From the NCBI RefSeq assembly GCF_037126435.1, contig NZ_CP147020.1, positions 2,655,293-2,719,292 of the forward strand: 64,000 bases of DNA, written 5' to 3'. Made by a program: the position numbers and the translations under genes. The DNA comes from Bernardetia sp. ABR2-2B. GTDB lineage: Bacteria > Bacteroidota > Bacteroidia > Cytophagales > Bernardetiaceae. Below, one piece after another: positions 51,769 to 61,761 of this stretch. Position 1 is the first letter of the stretch, and each line of letters starts with the position of its first letter. Below the pieces are notes generated by a model. It saw nothing but the letters and a program-made list of their open reading frames with translations. It did no database searches and was not told the origin of the DNA.

Positions 51769-54700
51769 TTACTCTTTTATGAATTTGATTGTTTCTACTT
51801 CACGTCCATTATTTACACTCAAAATATACATTCCTCTTGCCAATTTAGAAATATCAAGAGTTGTATTTTGTTTGTCAAGTGAAGTGCGTATCATTTCCGA
51901 GCCTGTAACGCTATACACTACCAATTCAGAATTGATTCCAAAATAACCCAAACGAACATTTAATGAAGAACTTGCAGGATTTGGATAAGCAAGGAAAGCA
52001 AAATCCGAATCTGAAGAAATGACATCGTTTTGAGAGGTTACTGAATTAGCTTGTGCTTTATTAAAGTTTGCTTTATTAGCAGAACTAATTACTACTGTAT
52101 AATCTTCTACTTCTCCATAAGAGAATGTTTCACAAGGAGTAGCATTTGCATTGTATTTCATTGTTACACGCATACGAGTTGCGCCACCTAAAGCAGAAGA
52201 AGGAACTGTAAATGAACCACTTATTTGTGTGTTTGTAGAACGACTACGTGAATAAACAGCTTCACCAGCATCATTAAAATCTCCATCTTGATTATAATCA
52301 ATCCATACGTTATAAGCTTCACTATATGTTCTACCAGCCCACGCAGGATTAATTGTAATTGTATAATTACTTCCTGTTGCAAGTGTCGTAGAAAGGTTTG
52401 TGAAATCTGCATAACCACCGTTTGCACCAGAATTATTATCAATAGAACCCAAACGTACACGCTGAATCCATTCATCAGCAACACTATTTCCTTTAGATGC
52501 ACAATAATTTAGTGCTGGAGGTGCAGAAGTTGTAACAAATACACTTGAAGAATATGCACTACTCACAGAAGAACAATTTGCACGTACTTGAACTTCATAA
52601 GCAGTAGATGCTGCTGCACCTGTAATATTAAGAGAGGTAGAAGTGCTATTAAAAGAAGACCAGCTTCCTCCATTAGAGCGTACACGAACATCATAAGAAA
52701 CTGCACCACTAACTGCTGACCAAGATGCTGTAAATGAACTAGACGTTACTGCCGAAGTAGCCAAGCCAGTAGGAAGACCACAAGAAGGTGTTGAGCTTTT
52801 AGGAATATTTACAGAATAATCTTCAACTTCGCCGTATGTGAAAGTTTCACAAGCAGTTTGAGAACCATTATATTTCATAGATACTCTCATACGTGTTGTT
52901 CCAGTAGCTGCATTTGAAGGAATATTTAATGTTCCTGAAACAGCAGAACTACTCAACGAACCTGCATCAAAAACTAATTCACCTGCATCTTCAAAGTCTC
53001 CATCTTTATTAAAATCAATCCAAATTTTCCAATATTCATTATAAGTGCTTCCAGAAAATCCAGGAGTAAGAGTAAGAGCATTTGCGCTTCCTTGTTCTAA
53101 AGTTACAGTTGTAGAAGTTCTATCTACATAACCACCATCGTCTCCACTTGTATTACTGAATGAGCCAATTTGTACACCAGCAATCCATTCATAAGAGCTA
53201 TCATTTCCTTTTGAAACACAGTAGGTTGGAGTTGTTGTTCCACCAGTTGTAGTAAATGTAGCACTTGAAGAATATGCACTTGAAGAAGCCGAACAGTTTG
53301 TACGAACTTGAAATTCGTAGTTTGTATCTGCTGTAAGACCTGTTATGTTACGTGAAGTAGAAGTGTTACCGTTTAAGTTTGTCCAAGTAGATGTTCCAGA
53401 CTGACGAAAACGAGCATCATAACTTACTGCACCACTTACAGCATTCCAACTGAGTGTAGCTGTTGTATTAGCAATGTTTGAAGAGTTTAATCCACTAGGA
53501 ACAGCACACGTTGTAGGAGTTGTACCACCCAAATCTGCTCCAGATACGATTAAAGAATATGCCTGTGCACCAGATTGTAAAGAACCTTTATGTGAAACTG
53601 TAATTGTATAAGTCTGTCCAGCAACTGGATTAGCAATATATACTTTTTCTACATTATCTCTAAAGTTATCGCCTTTTGTTGCTCCACTATTTGGAGAAGC
53701 AGGGTTTAGTATCCAAGGAAAATTTGTACTTCCACCACCTGTTACACGTACATCTAAATCGTTTACAAGCATAATTGCACCATTATCTACTTGATTGCCT
53801 GAAACTGGTGTACCTTTAGGGTCTGTCCAACAAACAGTAACTTCTAAAGGAGCAGAACTTGTTGCAGTTACTTGTAAAGAATATGTTCCGTTATTAGCTA
53901 ATGTTTTTTCGTCAATTACTGAACTTGTTCCTCTGTTTGAGATAAGATTTACAGCTTTTTCAGCATTTAATAATCCCCAACCAAAACGATAATCAGGACC
54001 GTCTGCACTACCTGCTTCATCAGCTGTATGAATAGCCAAACCTCTCAAAGTAGCCGAACGCATAAAGTTGCCACTATTTAAGTTTTTGTAATGTTGTTGT
54101 ACAAGCAATAATGTTCCTGTTACATTAGGACTTGCCATTGAAGTACCTGACTTCGTATTATATGATGTGTTTCCTCCACTTGAGGTAGAATAAACGCTTA
54201 CACCACAACCCGAAATATCTGGCTTAATACGTCCGTCATCTGTTGGCCCCCAAGAACTAAAACTTGACATATTAACACTATTTGCTCCTGTATAATTTGT
54301 TACAGCAGAAACGGCTGCCACAACAAGTGCATTTTTCGAAGTCGCAAACCCAGTTACCAAATCATAACCACCTTTACCAGTATTATAACTTCCTCTATCA
54401 TTTCCTGCTGCTTTTACAGGAAGAAAATAAGGAGCATTATAAGTAATTTCATCCCACGTAGCAGCTTGGTCGTCATAATAACCAAATTGATAAGTAGAAA
54501 GGTATTGCGAGTTATATCCGTAAGAGTGATTTGAAAGAATTAATCCTTCGGCTGCTTGACTTGTTACTTCTGCCTCATCATTATTCCATTCGTTTGCCCA
54601 AAGTGTAGATTGATGCGATGCACCCTTAACATTACTATTTACTCCTGCTGCCATCATAGTACCTGCTACGTGTGTAGCGTGGTCATTATTACCGTTAGCA

Positions 54701-55167
54701 GATGTAAAAGGAACACCATCTTTTTGATTCACTCTACCTCCAAACTCTTGGTGTGTAGCACGAATAGGTCCACCGTCCCACTCCCCTACAATCATTCCTT
54801 GTCCGTTCAAATTTAAACCTAAACTTCCACCTGACCAAAGTTTGTCTGCACGTGTAGTTTTAGCTGCATTTAGATTGCTAGAAGTTACATAATATATTGG
54901 ATTTCCGAATCTATCAATAAATTGTAGTTCGGCTATTCTTCCATCTTTTAATTTTTGAAATACTTTAAGTCCTTTCTTTTTAGCAATCTGAATTGCTTCA
55001 GCTTTTCGCTGATTATAAAGTTTGGTTTTGGTTTTAGCAATTTGTTTTAGTTTGACTACGTTCGTTTCTGAAAGAATTTTAGTTCTCTCTTGTTGATTTT
55101 GTCCGTAGGCTGTAAAACTAAGCCCTGCTAGTAGGGCAGCTAAACCTATTTTTTTTCTGAGTTGCAT
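51769..55167 (-). CDS. Secreted subtilisin-like protease with FN3/GEVED modules and a type IX sorting domain
   Basis: 1132 aa. Signal peptide (~1-22), propeptide-like segment, S8 catalytic domain with Asp in VGEWDGG (~130), His in DHATHVAGT (~165), oxyanion Asn in AAGND and Ser in SGTSMASP (~343). Then a P-domain-like beta-sandwich (~420-545), an FN3 domain, a GEVED domain (YCVSKGND ... YGEVEDYSV), a second FN3 and a second GEVED (YCASKGNS ... YGEVEDYTV), and a type A CTD (AYPNPASSSLNVRLG ... ISKLARGMYILSV) for type IX secretion. It is probably released or attached to the cell surface and degrades proteins. Monocistronic. Confidence 0.92.
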   Translation of the reverse strand: MQLRKKIGLAALLAGLSFTAYGQNQQERTKILSETNVVKLKQIAKTKTKLYNQRKAEAIQIAKKKGLKVFQKLKDGRIAELQFIDRFGNPIYYVTSSNLNAAKTTRADKLWSGGSLGLNLNGQGMIVGEWDGGPIRATHQEFGGRVNQKDGVPFTSANGNNDHATHVAGTMMAAGVNSNVKGASHQSTLWANEWNNDEAEVTSQAAEGLILSNHSYGYNSQYLSTYQFGYYDDQAATWDEITYNAPYFLPVKAAGNDRGSYNTGKGGYDLVTGFATSKNALVVAAVSAVTNYTGANSVNMSSFSSWGPTDDGRIKPDISGCGVSVYSTSSGGNTSYNTKSGTSMASPNVTGTLLLVQQHYKNLNSGNFMRSATLRGLAIHTADEAGSADGPDYRFGWGLLNAEKAVNLISNRGTSSVIDEKTLANNGTYSLQVTATSSAPLEVTVCWTDPKGTPVSGNQVDNGAIMLVNDLDVRVTGGGSTNFPWILNPASPNSGATKGDNFRDNVEKVYIANPVAGQTYTITVSHKGSLQSGAQAYSLIVSGADLGGTTPTTCAVPSGLNSSNIANTTATLSWNAVSGAVSYDARFRQSGTSTWTNLNGNTSTSRNITGLTADTNYEFQVRTNCSASSSAYSSSATFTTTGGTTTPTYCVSKGNDSSYEWIAGVQIGSFSNTSGDDGGYVDRTSTTVTLEQGSANALTLTPGFSGSTYNEYWKIWIDFNKDGDFEDAGELVFDAGSLSSSAVSGTLNIPSNAATGTTRMRVSMKYNGSQTACETFTYGEVEDYSVNIPKSSTPSCGLPTGLATSAVTSSSFTASWSAVSGAVSYDVRVRSNGGSWSSFNSTSTSLNITGAAASTAYEVQVRANCSSVSSAYSSSVFVTTSAPPALNYCASKGNSVADEWIQRVRLGSIDNNSGANGGYADFTNLSTTLATGSNYTITINPAWAGRTYSEAYNVWIDYNQDGDFNDAGEAVYSRSRSTNTQISGSFTVPSSALGGATRMRVTMKYNANATPCETFSYGEVEDYTVVISSANKANFNKAQANSVTSQNDVISSDSDFAFLAYPNPASSSLNVRLGYFGINSELVVYSVTGSEMIRTSLDKQNTTLDISKLARGMYILSVNNGREVETIKFIKE

Positions 55168-55812
55168 AATAATAATTGTGTAAAGGGGTAAAAATGATTG
55201 ATTAGAGTCTATTTTTTATTAGATAAAGAGTATTTCGTTTTCTACTGATTAGTGTATGAAATACTAACATATTGCAATTATATAGATAAAAAACTTGTAA
55301 TCCAACATTTTTCTGAACTTTAATTTTGAAAAACGCATTATTTGCAGAATATTAAACGCTATTATTTAACCTTTAGGTATTTATATAACTATTTTATGAA
55401 TAACCTTATTAGGTTTTTTAGCTGTATTAGCGATACTTTTCTTAAAAAAAACTTTTTACACTCCTAACATTTCTTTGATTACCTTTAAAAAAGCCTTTTA
55501 ATAAAACTTATCTAGCTATTTTCAAAATAAATTGATATAACTAAAAAAAGATACCTTTAGCATAAAAAAACTTAATAGTATAACTAAAAAACAAAAACTG
55601 TTTAACTATCTAACCACAAACATTAATCAAAAGCCTAAATCTTAGATAAATCATTTCAATGTGCTTTTTTTTAAGAAATACAGTTATATTAACTATAAGC
55701 TTAGTTTTCATATTGTTTCTAAAAGAATAGCTGAATTATTTACGTTATTACTTTATATTGCGATATTTTAGACAAATTCGGTCGGATAAGAGAGTATCAA
55801 ATAACTATATCG
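55168..55812. other. Long AT-rich spacer without genes
   Basis: The 645 bases between the protease start and the promoter of the next gene are very AT-rich with several short imperfect repeats. No ORF, hairpin family member or other structure was recognised. Confidence 0.6.
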
Positions 55813-55820
55813 TAAATTTG
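55813..55820 (+). promoter_or_regulatory. -7 element of the 55846 gene
   Basis: TAAATTTG; the start codon is 25 bases downstream. No good -33 box. Confidence 0.45.
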
Positions 55821-55845
55821 GTGTGTAATAAATAAAAAGCACAAG

Positions 55846-56379
55846 ATGTCCATCTATCAAAAAATTGCAGCCATTGGCTCAAAATACATTGGCAAGGATA
55901 AACTATTCAAATATGGATTTAATTTATCGCCAATGTATAGGCGCAGTACAGGAAGGCTTACAGAAGTCTCTAAAGATTTACTGCATATAAAAATGAAACT
56001 TCCACTAAGTTATAAAAACAGAAATTATGTAAACTCTATCTTTGGAGGAAGTTTATTTTCTGCCGTCGACCCTATTCCGATGGTACAGCTCATCAATATT
56101 ATTGGAGATGAATATGTTGTTTGGGACAAATCAGCACAAGTATTCTTTAAAAGACCAGCAAAAGAAAATGTCTATGCAGAGTTTACTTATACATTAGAAG
56201 AGGTAGAAGAAATAAAAGCAGATGTAGAAAAAAATAATGAAATAGAAATTATCAAAACAACCTTTATCACTAGCAAAGACAAATCAATCGTTTATTGTGA
56301 AGTCAGAAAAACTATTTATGTGGCTACAAAGCAGTATTATAGAGAGAAGAGAAAAAGAAGGACAGAACAAAAACGATAA
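55846..56379 (+). CDS. DUF4442 protein (hotdog-fold thioesterase-like)
   Basis: 177 aa, no signal peptide. DUF4442 pattern: FNLSPMYRRSTGRLTEVSKDLLHIKMKLPLSYKNRNYVNSIFGGSLFSAVDPIPMVQLIN in pieces; the FGGSLFSAVDPI segment is the hotdog helix equivalent. The fold is related to PaaI-like thioesterases, but the catalytic residue is not obvious, so activity is uncertain. Single gene. Confidence 0.85.
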   Translation: MSIYQKIAAIGSKYIGKDKLFKYGFNLSPMYRRSTGRLTEVSKDLLHIKMKLPLSYKNRNYVNSIFGGSLFSAVDPIPMVQLINIIGDEYVVWDKSAQVFFKRPAKENVYAEFTYTLEEVEEIKADVEKNNEIEIIKTTFITSKDKSIVYCEVRKTIYVATKQYYREKRKRRTEQKR

Positions 56380-56597
56380 CTATATTATTATAAAATACAT
56401 TTTACAACAATAAGAGTTTCTTTATGAATTTAGTTTTACTTCCTTCTGTCAGACATCTCAAAGGTGTCAGTATAGCTCAAACTAAAGCAAATTATCTGAC
56501 ATGAAGGTGACTGATAAATTGGATTCTTCAAATTACAACTAAAACCATATAGAACCGACAAAATAAATCTTTCTTGGTAAAAATAATCATTCAAACT

Positions 56598-57980
56598 ATG
56601 AAACGACTATACTCTACTCTTGTTTTTCTCTTATTTTCTTATTCTACTTTTGGGCAATCATCTTCTATGTTTTCTAAAGAAGCTGTTTTAGAAGATCTAG
56701 ATTATCTTTATACATCTTTGAAAGATGCTCACTATAATTTGTATGCTTATACTTCCAAAGAAACCTTTGATTCTGCCTACTCATCTATCAAAAATTCTAT
56801 TCAAAAAGATTCTTTAAGTTTGCTAGAAACCTCAAATTTATATCAAAAACTAGCAGCTTTTGCAAAAAATGGACATACAGGAATTACTTTTCCTATTCAA
56901 TCGTATGGAGAATATGTCTATGCTGGTGGCACTCTTTTTCCTTTAGAAATTGCTTTTGAAGACAATAAACCTCTAATCCGAAAAAACTGGTCAGACAATC
57001 AAAATATAAAAATTGGTTCAGAAGTTTTAAGTATTAATGGAAAATCTATAAATGAAGTTTTAGCCAAAATATATCCACAGATTTCAGCCGAACGTCTGTA
57101 TTTTAAAAATGTCAAGATAGAATTGCTTTCTTTTCCAAGGTTTTACTGGCAGATGTTTGGAAAACAGGATAGTTTTGAGATTGAAGTAAAAGAAGATGGA
57201 AAAACGCAAAAATATACACTCAAAGCAGTAAAAGGAATCGAAGAGTATGAAATGAAGCGAAATGAAATTATCAATCCATCAAGAGAATTGAAATTTATTA
57301 AAAAATCGGCTTATCTTCATGTTGGGAATTTTTCAGGAGATGAAAAACTCTATCAGAACTTTATAGATTCAGCCTTTACCGAAATCAAAAAACAGAAAAG
57401 TAAAAACCTAATCATAGATATTCGTAATCACGGAGGTGGTGATGATTCTTTTAGTGATTATTTGATTTCCTATTTTGCAAATAAACCTTTTAAATGGAAT
57501 TCAGAGTTTACACTCAAAACAAGCAAATTTTTGAAAGAGCATACACGACAAAATTTTGATACTACCGAAGTTTACTGGCAAAAAGTCCTCACTAAAAAAG
57601 ATGGGGAAATATATAAATATGAGTTTGAAGAATATCAACCTCAGACTAAAAAGAAAAGGTTTAAAGGAAAGGTTTATGTTTTGGTAAACAGACAATCACA
57701 TTCACAGTCAGCCGTAACAGCAGCACAAATACAAGATTATGATTTCGCTACAATTGTAGGCGAAGAAACAGGCGATTATCCTTCATTGTATGCTTCTATT
57801 TTTCAGTATTCGTTACCTAACACAAAAATTCCAATCGCTGTTTCGAAGGGGTATATTGTGCGTATCAATGGAAGCAAAAAACAAGAAGGAGTAATTCCAG
57901 ATATTATAATAAAAGACTATTTATTGGATGAAGATGATGAAATTTTGAATGAATTGTTGAAGAAGATTAATGATAATTAA
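56598..57980 (+). CDS. S41-family (C-terminal processing) peptidase
   Basis: 460 aa. ATG 56598 gives a signal peptide (MKRLYSTLVFLLFSYSTFGQ); the open frame to 56574 has a GTG and no matching leader. The PDZ-like middle region (KIGSEVLSINGKSINEVL) precedes the S41 core: LIIDIRNHGGGDDSFSDYLI, LVNRQSHSQSAVTAAQI (catalytic Ser in SQSA), IVGEETGDYPS. Exported; presumably periplasmic or surface, cleaving proteins at the C-terminus. It ends 33 bases from the convergent tauE. Confidence 0.88.
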   Translation: MKRLYSTLVFLLFSYSTFGQSSSMFSKEAVLEDLDYLYTSLKDAHYNLYAYTSKETFDSAYSSIKNSIQKDSLSLLETSNLYQKLAAFAKNGHTGITFPIQSYGEYVYAGGTLFPLEIAFEDNKPLIRKNWSDNQNIKIGSEVLSINGKSINEVLAKIYPQISAERLYFKNVKIELLSFPRFYWQMFGKQDSFEIEVKEDGKTQKYTLKAVKGIEEYEMKRNEIINPSRELKFIKKSAYLHVGNFSGDEKLYQNFIDSAFTEIKKQKSKNLIIDIRNHGGGDDSFSDYLISYFANKPFKWNSEFTLKTSKFLKEHTRQNFDTTEVYWQKVLTKKDGEIYKYEFEEYQPQTKKKRFKGKVYVLVNRQSHSQSAVTAAQIQDYDFATIVGEETGDYPSLYASIFQYSLPNTKIPIAVSKGYIVRINGSKKQEGVIPDIIIKDYLLDEDDEILNELLKKINDN

Positions 57981-58013
57981 AAGTATTTTCTGTTTCTACA
58001 ATGATTCTATTTT

Positions 58014-58826
58014 CTAAAAAAACAATTCCTTCATCAAAATATAACTTCCCATTATCAATACAAACCAACCAAAAAGAGGTTTTAGTTTTTTTCCATCTAT
58101 ACGCTTTGAGAGTTTCATTCCTACAAAAATTCCTAAAATAGACATAGCAGAAAGCGATAAAAGCAATACCCAATCGGTTTGTAATTGATTTTGGGAAACC
58201 AAAAAACCAAAGAAAGAATTGAGTGTGATAATGGTAAGTGATGTTCCGATAGCTTCTTTCATCTCCAAACCTAACAAGAAAACCAAAGCAGGAATAATAA
58301 TAAATCCACCTCCTGCACCCACCAAACCTGTTATCATACCAACTACCAAACCTTGAATAATTATCATTGGATAATTGAAAGCTTTTTTCTCTACATCTAT
58401 ATTTTGAGGAGCTTCTTTTGAGGCTGTATTTTTAGACATAATCATTTTGTAAGAAGCCAAAATCATCAAGACAGCAAAGAGTGCCATCAAGAAAATTCCT
58501 TTTGTCAGAACAAAACTTCCAGCACTAAAAACTTCCTCAGGGATAGCAGGAACTAAATAGTTTCTTGTCAAGAAAACTGAAAAAATAGAGGGAATCCCAA
58601 AAACTAAGGCTGTTTTCATTCTGACCAAACCTTGCTTAAAATAATTGAATGCACCTACACTACTTGTTAGTCCGACCACAAAAAGTGAGTATGCCGTCGC
58701 CACCACAGGCTCAATACTAAACAAATATACCAAAACTGGAACAGTCAGAATACTTCCTCCTCCTCCAATCAGACCAAGTGAAACACCAATAAAAATAGCC
58801 GAAAAATAACCTATAAATTCTATCAT
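58014..58826 (-). CDS. TauE/SafE-type sulfite or organosulfonate exporter
   Basis: 270 aa, eight predicted transmembrane helices in two similar halves, with the duplicated glycine-rich loops SLGLIGGGGSILTVPVLVYLF and LVGAGGGFIIIPALVFLLGL. Most characterised members export sulfite or sulfoacetate; the substrate here is not known. A remnant of a Crp/Fnr gene lies next to it and a complete Crp/Fnr gene 2 kb away, recalling the frequent pairing of such genes in other Bacteroidota (from memory). Confidence 0.88.
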   Translation of the reverse strand: MIEFIGYFSAIFIGVSLGLIGGGGSILTVPVLVYLFSIEPVVATAYSLFVVGLTSSVGAFNYFKQGLVRMKTALVFGIPSIFSVFLTRNYLVPAIPEEVFSAGSFVLTKGIFLMALFAVLMILASYKMIMSKNTASKEAPQNIDVEKKAFNYPMIIIQGLVVGMITGLVGAGGGFIIIPALVFLLGLEMKEAIGTSLTIITLNSFFGFLVSQNQLQTDWVLLLSLSAMSILGIFVGMKLSKRIDGKKLKPLFGWFVLIMGSYILMKELFF

Positions 58827-58895
58827 AATCGTAAAAAGTAAAGTCTTTTTTCTTACAAAGAAGAGGAATTTAAAATTTTATATCAGCTACTTTTG

Positions 58896-58968
58896 TTACA
58901 GAATCGTATTTTTTCCACTTAATTCTACTACTTTATTATTTTCAAGCTATTTGAGAAGCCTTAAAGCA
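58896..58968 (-). pseudogene. 3' remnant of a Crp/Fnr-family regulator
   Basis: The minus strand translates to LRLLK-stop-LENNKVVELSGKNTIL and stop, matching SRLLKQLENNGVVELGRNKITIL at the end of the intact Crp/Fnr gene (60831). A TAG replaces the Gln codon of LKQLE. The homology covers only the last ~24 residues, which form part of the recognition-helix/wing region. Confidence 0.75.
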
Positions 58969-59104
58969 ATACTTATAACTGGTTTATTTATTGAATTTTT
59001 GTTTTAAATAGAACAGTATTTGATGTTTTTAATAAACCCAATGGATAATGTATTTGTAATGCAATAAAATTTAAAGGCAACTCATAACAAAGCTACTAAT
59101 AAAA

Positions 59105-59141
59105 AAACCGAATAATTTGCTTTAGACAGACTATTCGGTTT
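59105..59141 (-). terminator. Terminator of the SDR gene
   Basis: AAACCGAATA and TATTCGGTTT pair perfectly across a 17-nt loop; on the minus strand it follows the SDR stop by about 45 bases and ends in a T-run. Confidence 0.75.
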
Positions 59142-59184
59142 CTTTAATTTTGAGTTTCATTTCAAATTACAAACTAGCTAATTA

Positions 59185-59946
59185 TTAAGTGAGTTGTAAT
59201 TGTGTAAACCCTCCATCAGCAATAATTTCTGTACCTAACATATAAGAGGAATCTTCAGAAGCTAAAAATAAAGCTGCTTTAGCTATTTCCTCTGGCTGTC
59301 CGATACGTTTCATTGGGTTTTGAGAAGCTAGAGCATGAATCATTCCCTGTACTTGCTCTGCTGAAAGACCTGGCATATTTAAGATAGGTGTTTGTGTAAC
59401 CCCTGGACTAACCATATTAACACGGATTTTGCGTTGGAGTAATTCAGCACTAAATGTTCGGGTAAGTGAACGTAATCCAGCCTTACTTGAAGCATAGGCA
59501 CTTAATGAATGTTGCCCTATTTGATTAGAAATAGAACCTGTAAATACAATCGCTCCCCCGTCATTCATCTCTGAAAGAGCTGCTTGTACTAAAAAGTAAG
59601 GTCCTTTCAGATTAATAGCAAACACTTCATCGTACATTTCTTCTGTCATTTGCTCAATAGGAGCTGCCTTAGCAATACCCGAATTAATATGTAACACATC
59701 TATTTTTCCGAAGGCTTTTACCGTTTCATTTACAAGAGCCTGACGGTCAGTAGCGACTGAAATATCAGCTTTTATACTGCGTACTTTATCACTTCCAAGC
59801 TCTTCACACGCTTTATCTAACTTCTCTTTTGTGCGTCCACTAATCATGACTTTTGCACCTTCTGCTAAAAATAAACGAGCTGCAGCTAATCCGATACCAC
59901 TGCCTCCACCTGTAACAATACAAACTTTATCTTGAAATCTAGACAT
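59185..59946 (-). CDS. SDR-family oxidoreductase
   Basis: 253 aa, classical short-chain dehydrogenase/reductase: TGGGSGIG (NAD(P) loop, ~12), NSG in place of NAG, SIS then YASSK (catalytic Tyr and Lys, ~150), and the terminal LGTEIIADGGFTQL. The sequence resembles glucose-1-dehydrogenase or 3-oxoacyl-ACP-reductase-like enzymes; substrate unknown. Coenzyme is probably NAD or NADP. Single gene with its own terminator. Confidence 0.88.
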   Translation of the reverse strand: MSRFQDKVCIVTGGGSGIGLAAARLFLAEGAKVMISGRTKEKLDKACEELGSDKVRSIKADISVATDRQALVNETVKAFGKIDVLHINSGIAKAAPIEQMTEEMYDEVFAINLKGPYFLVQAALSEMNDGGAIVFTGSISNQIGQHSLSAYASSKAGLRSLTRTFSAELLQRKIRVNMVSPGVTQTPILNMPGLSAEQVQGMIHALASQNPMKRIGQPEEIAKAALFLASEDSSYMLGTEIIADGGFTQLQLT

Positions 59947-60243
59947 AATGAATAATTAAATGGTTATTTGTTTATTAGGATAAAAGTATAAAATCCAATA
60001 TATAAAATATTTAAACACTAACTGAAAAATCATTTTTTTTTCATAAAAAATATTCAAAAAGTAATATATAAAACTCTCAAGCAGTATTGTCCTAAATGCT
60101 ATAAATCAGTTACATTATTATTATTATTTAAAAAAAAATAACTATATTTAGAATCAAACCTGAAGTTATGATAAGGATAATGTCCTATTCTATCTTGTGT
60201 TTAAAAAAACATCATAATTATTCAACTATAAAAATACACTATC

Positions 60244-60675
60244 ATGGAAATCTACAAAAGCGACTATCAAACCATCAACTTTGATGAATCTAAATCTTTA
60301 CTCTCAAAATCTTGGACTTCAAAAACTGAAGATCTTGAAACAGATACCTTTCGCAAAGAGGTAAATAAAATAGCAGAGTGTGCTGAAGAACAAAATGCAA
60401 AATATATATTAGATGATACACGAAGCTTTGCTTTTACTATCACTATTGAGCTACAAAGTTGGGTAGATAATGAGGTTTTTCCTCGTTTTATAGCAGCAGG
60501 GTTAAAAAAATATGCTATCATTGTATCCAAAGAATTTATTGCACAGCTTTCTATCGAACAAACTATGGAGGGTGATAAAGGGACTCAGACTTTTGAGGTA
60601 CAGTACTTTGACAATACAGAAGAAGCACATAATTGGATATTAAACCGATTATCTTCTAATGTAACTGCTGAATAA
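60244..60675 (+). CDS. STAS/SpoIIAA-like small protein
   Basis: 143 aa, no signal or membrane helix. The pattern of a short alpha/beta domain: NFDESKSLLSKSWTSKTEDL, AECAEEQNAKYILDDTRSFAFTI in pieces, FPRFIAAGLKKYAIIVSKEFIAQLSIEQTMEGDKG in pieces, QYFDNTEEAHNWI. This resembles the SpoIIAA-like/STAS group common in Bacteroidota signal systems. No catalytic role is evident. Followed by a hairpin (60704-60755). Confidence 0.6.
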   Translation: MEIYKSDYQTINFDESKSLLSKSWTSKTEDLETDTFRKEVNKIAECAEEQNAKYILDDTRSFAFTITIELQSWVDNEVFPRFIAAGLKKYAIIVSKEFIAQLSIEQTMEGDKGTQTFEVQYFDNTEEAHNWILNRLSSNVTAE

Positions 60676-60703
60676 TTTGTGAAAGGTAAATATATCTTCA
60701 CTC

Positions 60704-60755
60704 AAGCTTTGTCAGTAGTTTTTTATGGTAATCAAGAATCACTCTGACAAAGCTT
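60704..60755 (+). terminator. 12-bp perfect inverted repeat (possible terminator)
   Basis: AAGCTTTGTCAG (60704-60715) and CTGACAAAGCTT (60744-60755) with a 28-nt loop, between the STAS-like and Crp/Fnr genes, which converge. Confidence 0.55.
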
Positions 60756-60830
60756 TGTACAAAAAGCATCTTTTTAATGATTGATAGTCTTCTAAAAGTA
60801 CCATCATAATTAAAAGAGAATAGAAATTAT

Positions 60831-61460
60831 TTAATTTACTGATTTTAGAATCGTAATTTTATTTCTGCCAAGTTCTACCACTCCATTATTTTCAAGCTGT
60901 TTTAAAAGCCTTGAAACTACGACTCTAGCAGTAGCAAGTTCGTTGGCTAAATGTTCGTGTGTAGTAGAGATGGTTTTTGAGCCTGTTAGTTCTACTTTTT
61001 TCTGTAAAAGATGTAAAAGTCGTTCATCCACTTTCTTAAAAGCCATTGCATTGACAACATCCAAAAGCTCCTCAAAACGCTTGTGATACAACCTAAAAAT
61101 ATAATCCAGCCATTCAGGATATTCTTTTATAAAAAGCATTACTTTATCAATCGGTAAAAACAAAATTTCAGCATCTTCTTCTACCTCTGCACGCACTTTA
61201 CTAGATTCATTGTGCATTCCTCCCAAAAAAGACATAATACAGCTTTCTCCAGATTTGATATAATAAAGGAAAATTTCCCTACCATCTTCTTCTGTTCTGA
61301 TAACACGAATACTTCCCTTTGCAATAATTGGAATAGAGCGAATAGATGATTCTTCTTCCAAAATAACATCTCCTGCATCGTAATTTTTGATGATACTATT
61401 GTCATAGAGTTTTTGAGTGAGTTCTGGCGAAGTTTTGAACTCTGTAAAAGTTTGAAGCAT
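60831..61460 (-). CDS. Crp/Fnr-family transcriptional regulator
   Basis: 209 aa. A cyclic-nucleotide-binding-like beta-barrel (about 20-115: YDAGDVILEEESS, IIAKGSIRVIRTEEDGREIFLYYIKSGESC in pieces) plus a C-terminal winged HTH (THEHLANELATARVVVSRLLKQLENNGVVEL in pieces). No Fnr-type iron-sulfur cysteines, and no clear cAMP-binding RGE...RS motif, so the effector is unknown. Homologues in Bacteroidota are often linked to nitrosative stress or sulfur genes. It is the parent sequence of the remnant at 58896. Confidence 0.88.
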   Translation of the reverse strand: MLQTFTEFKTSPELTQKLYDNSIIKNYDAGDVILEEESSIRSIPIIAKGSIRVIRTEEDGREIFLYYIKSGESCIMSFLGGMHNESSKVRAEVEEDAEILFLPIDKVMLFIKEYPEWLDYIFRLYHKRFEELLDVVNAMAFKKVDERLLHLLQKKVELTGSKTISTTHEHLANELATARVVVSRLLKQLENNGVVELGRNKITILKSVN

Positions 61461-61663
61461 AGTTTACTTATAAGTTAAAATTGATGTTTTGGTAAAGATA
61501 AAATCTATTTCAAGTTCTTTTGTTTTGTAAAAGCTGAGGTATTTTTCATCAAAAAACTAAAAAAATATTCAAATTACACATTCCTAGATAACTAAAGTGC
61601 AATTTATTATAAATATAATTTAATAAAAATGTATATTTCACTAAAAATACCCCAAATGCCCTA

Positions 61664-61694
61664 TTGTCAGTTTTTGTAGTCCCCACTACTTTTG
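61664..61694 (+). promoter_or_regulatory. Promoter of the 61762 gene
   Basis: TTG (61664-61666) and TACTTTTG (61687-61694) are 20 bp apart. The expected start near 61702 gives a leader of about 60 nt. Confidence 0.6.
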
Positions 61695-61761
61695 TGATAA
61701 ATAATTACAGAAAAAATCACTGTTCTTTTTATAAATTCATTTATCTCAAAATAAAACGGCA

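Noticed and set aside
51769-55167. The two FN3-GEVED modules as a sign of frameshift or assembly duplication
   Set aside because: The copies differ throughout (including linkers), so they are an old internal duplication, not an artefact.
57967-58173. Minus-strand open frame overlapping the tauE 3' end
   Set aside because: Different frame of the same strand as tauE, no start context, low-complexity translation.
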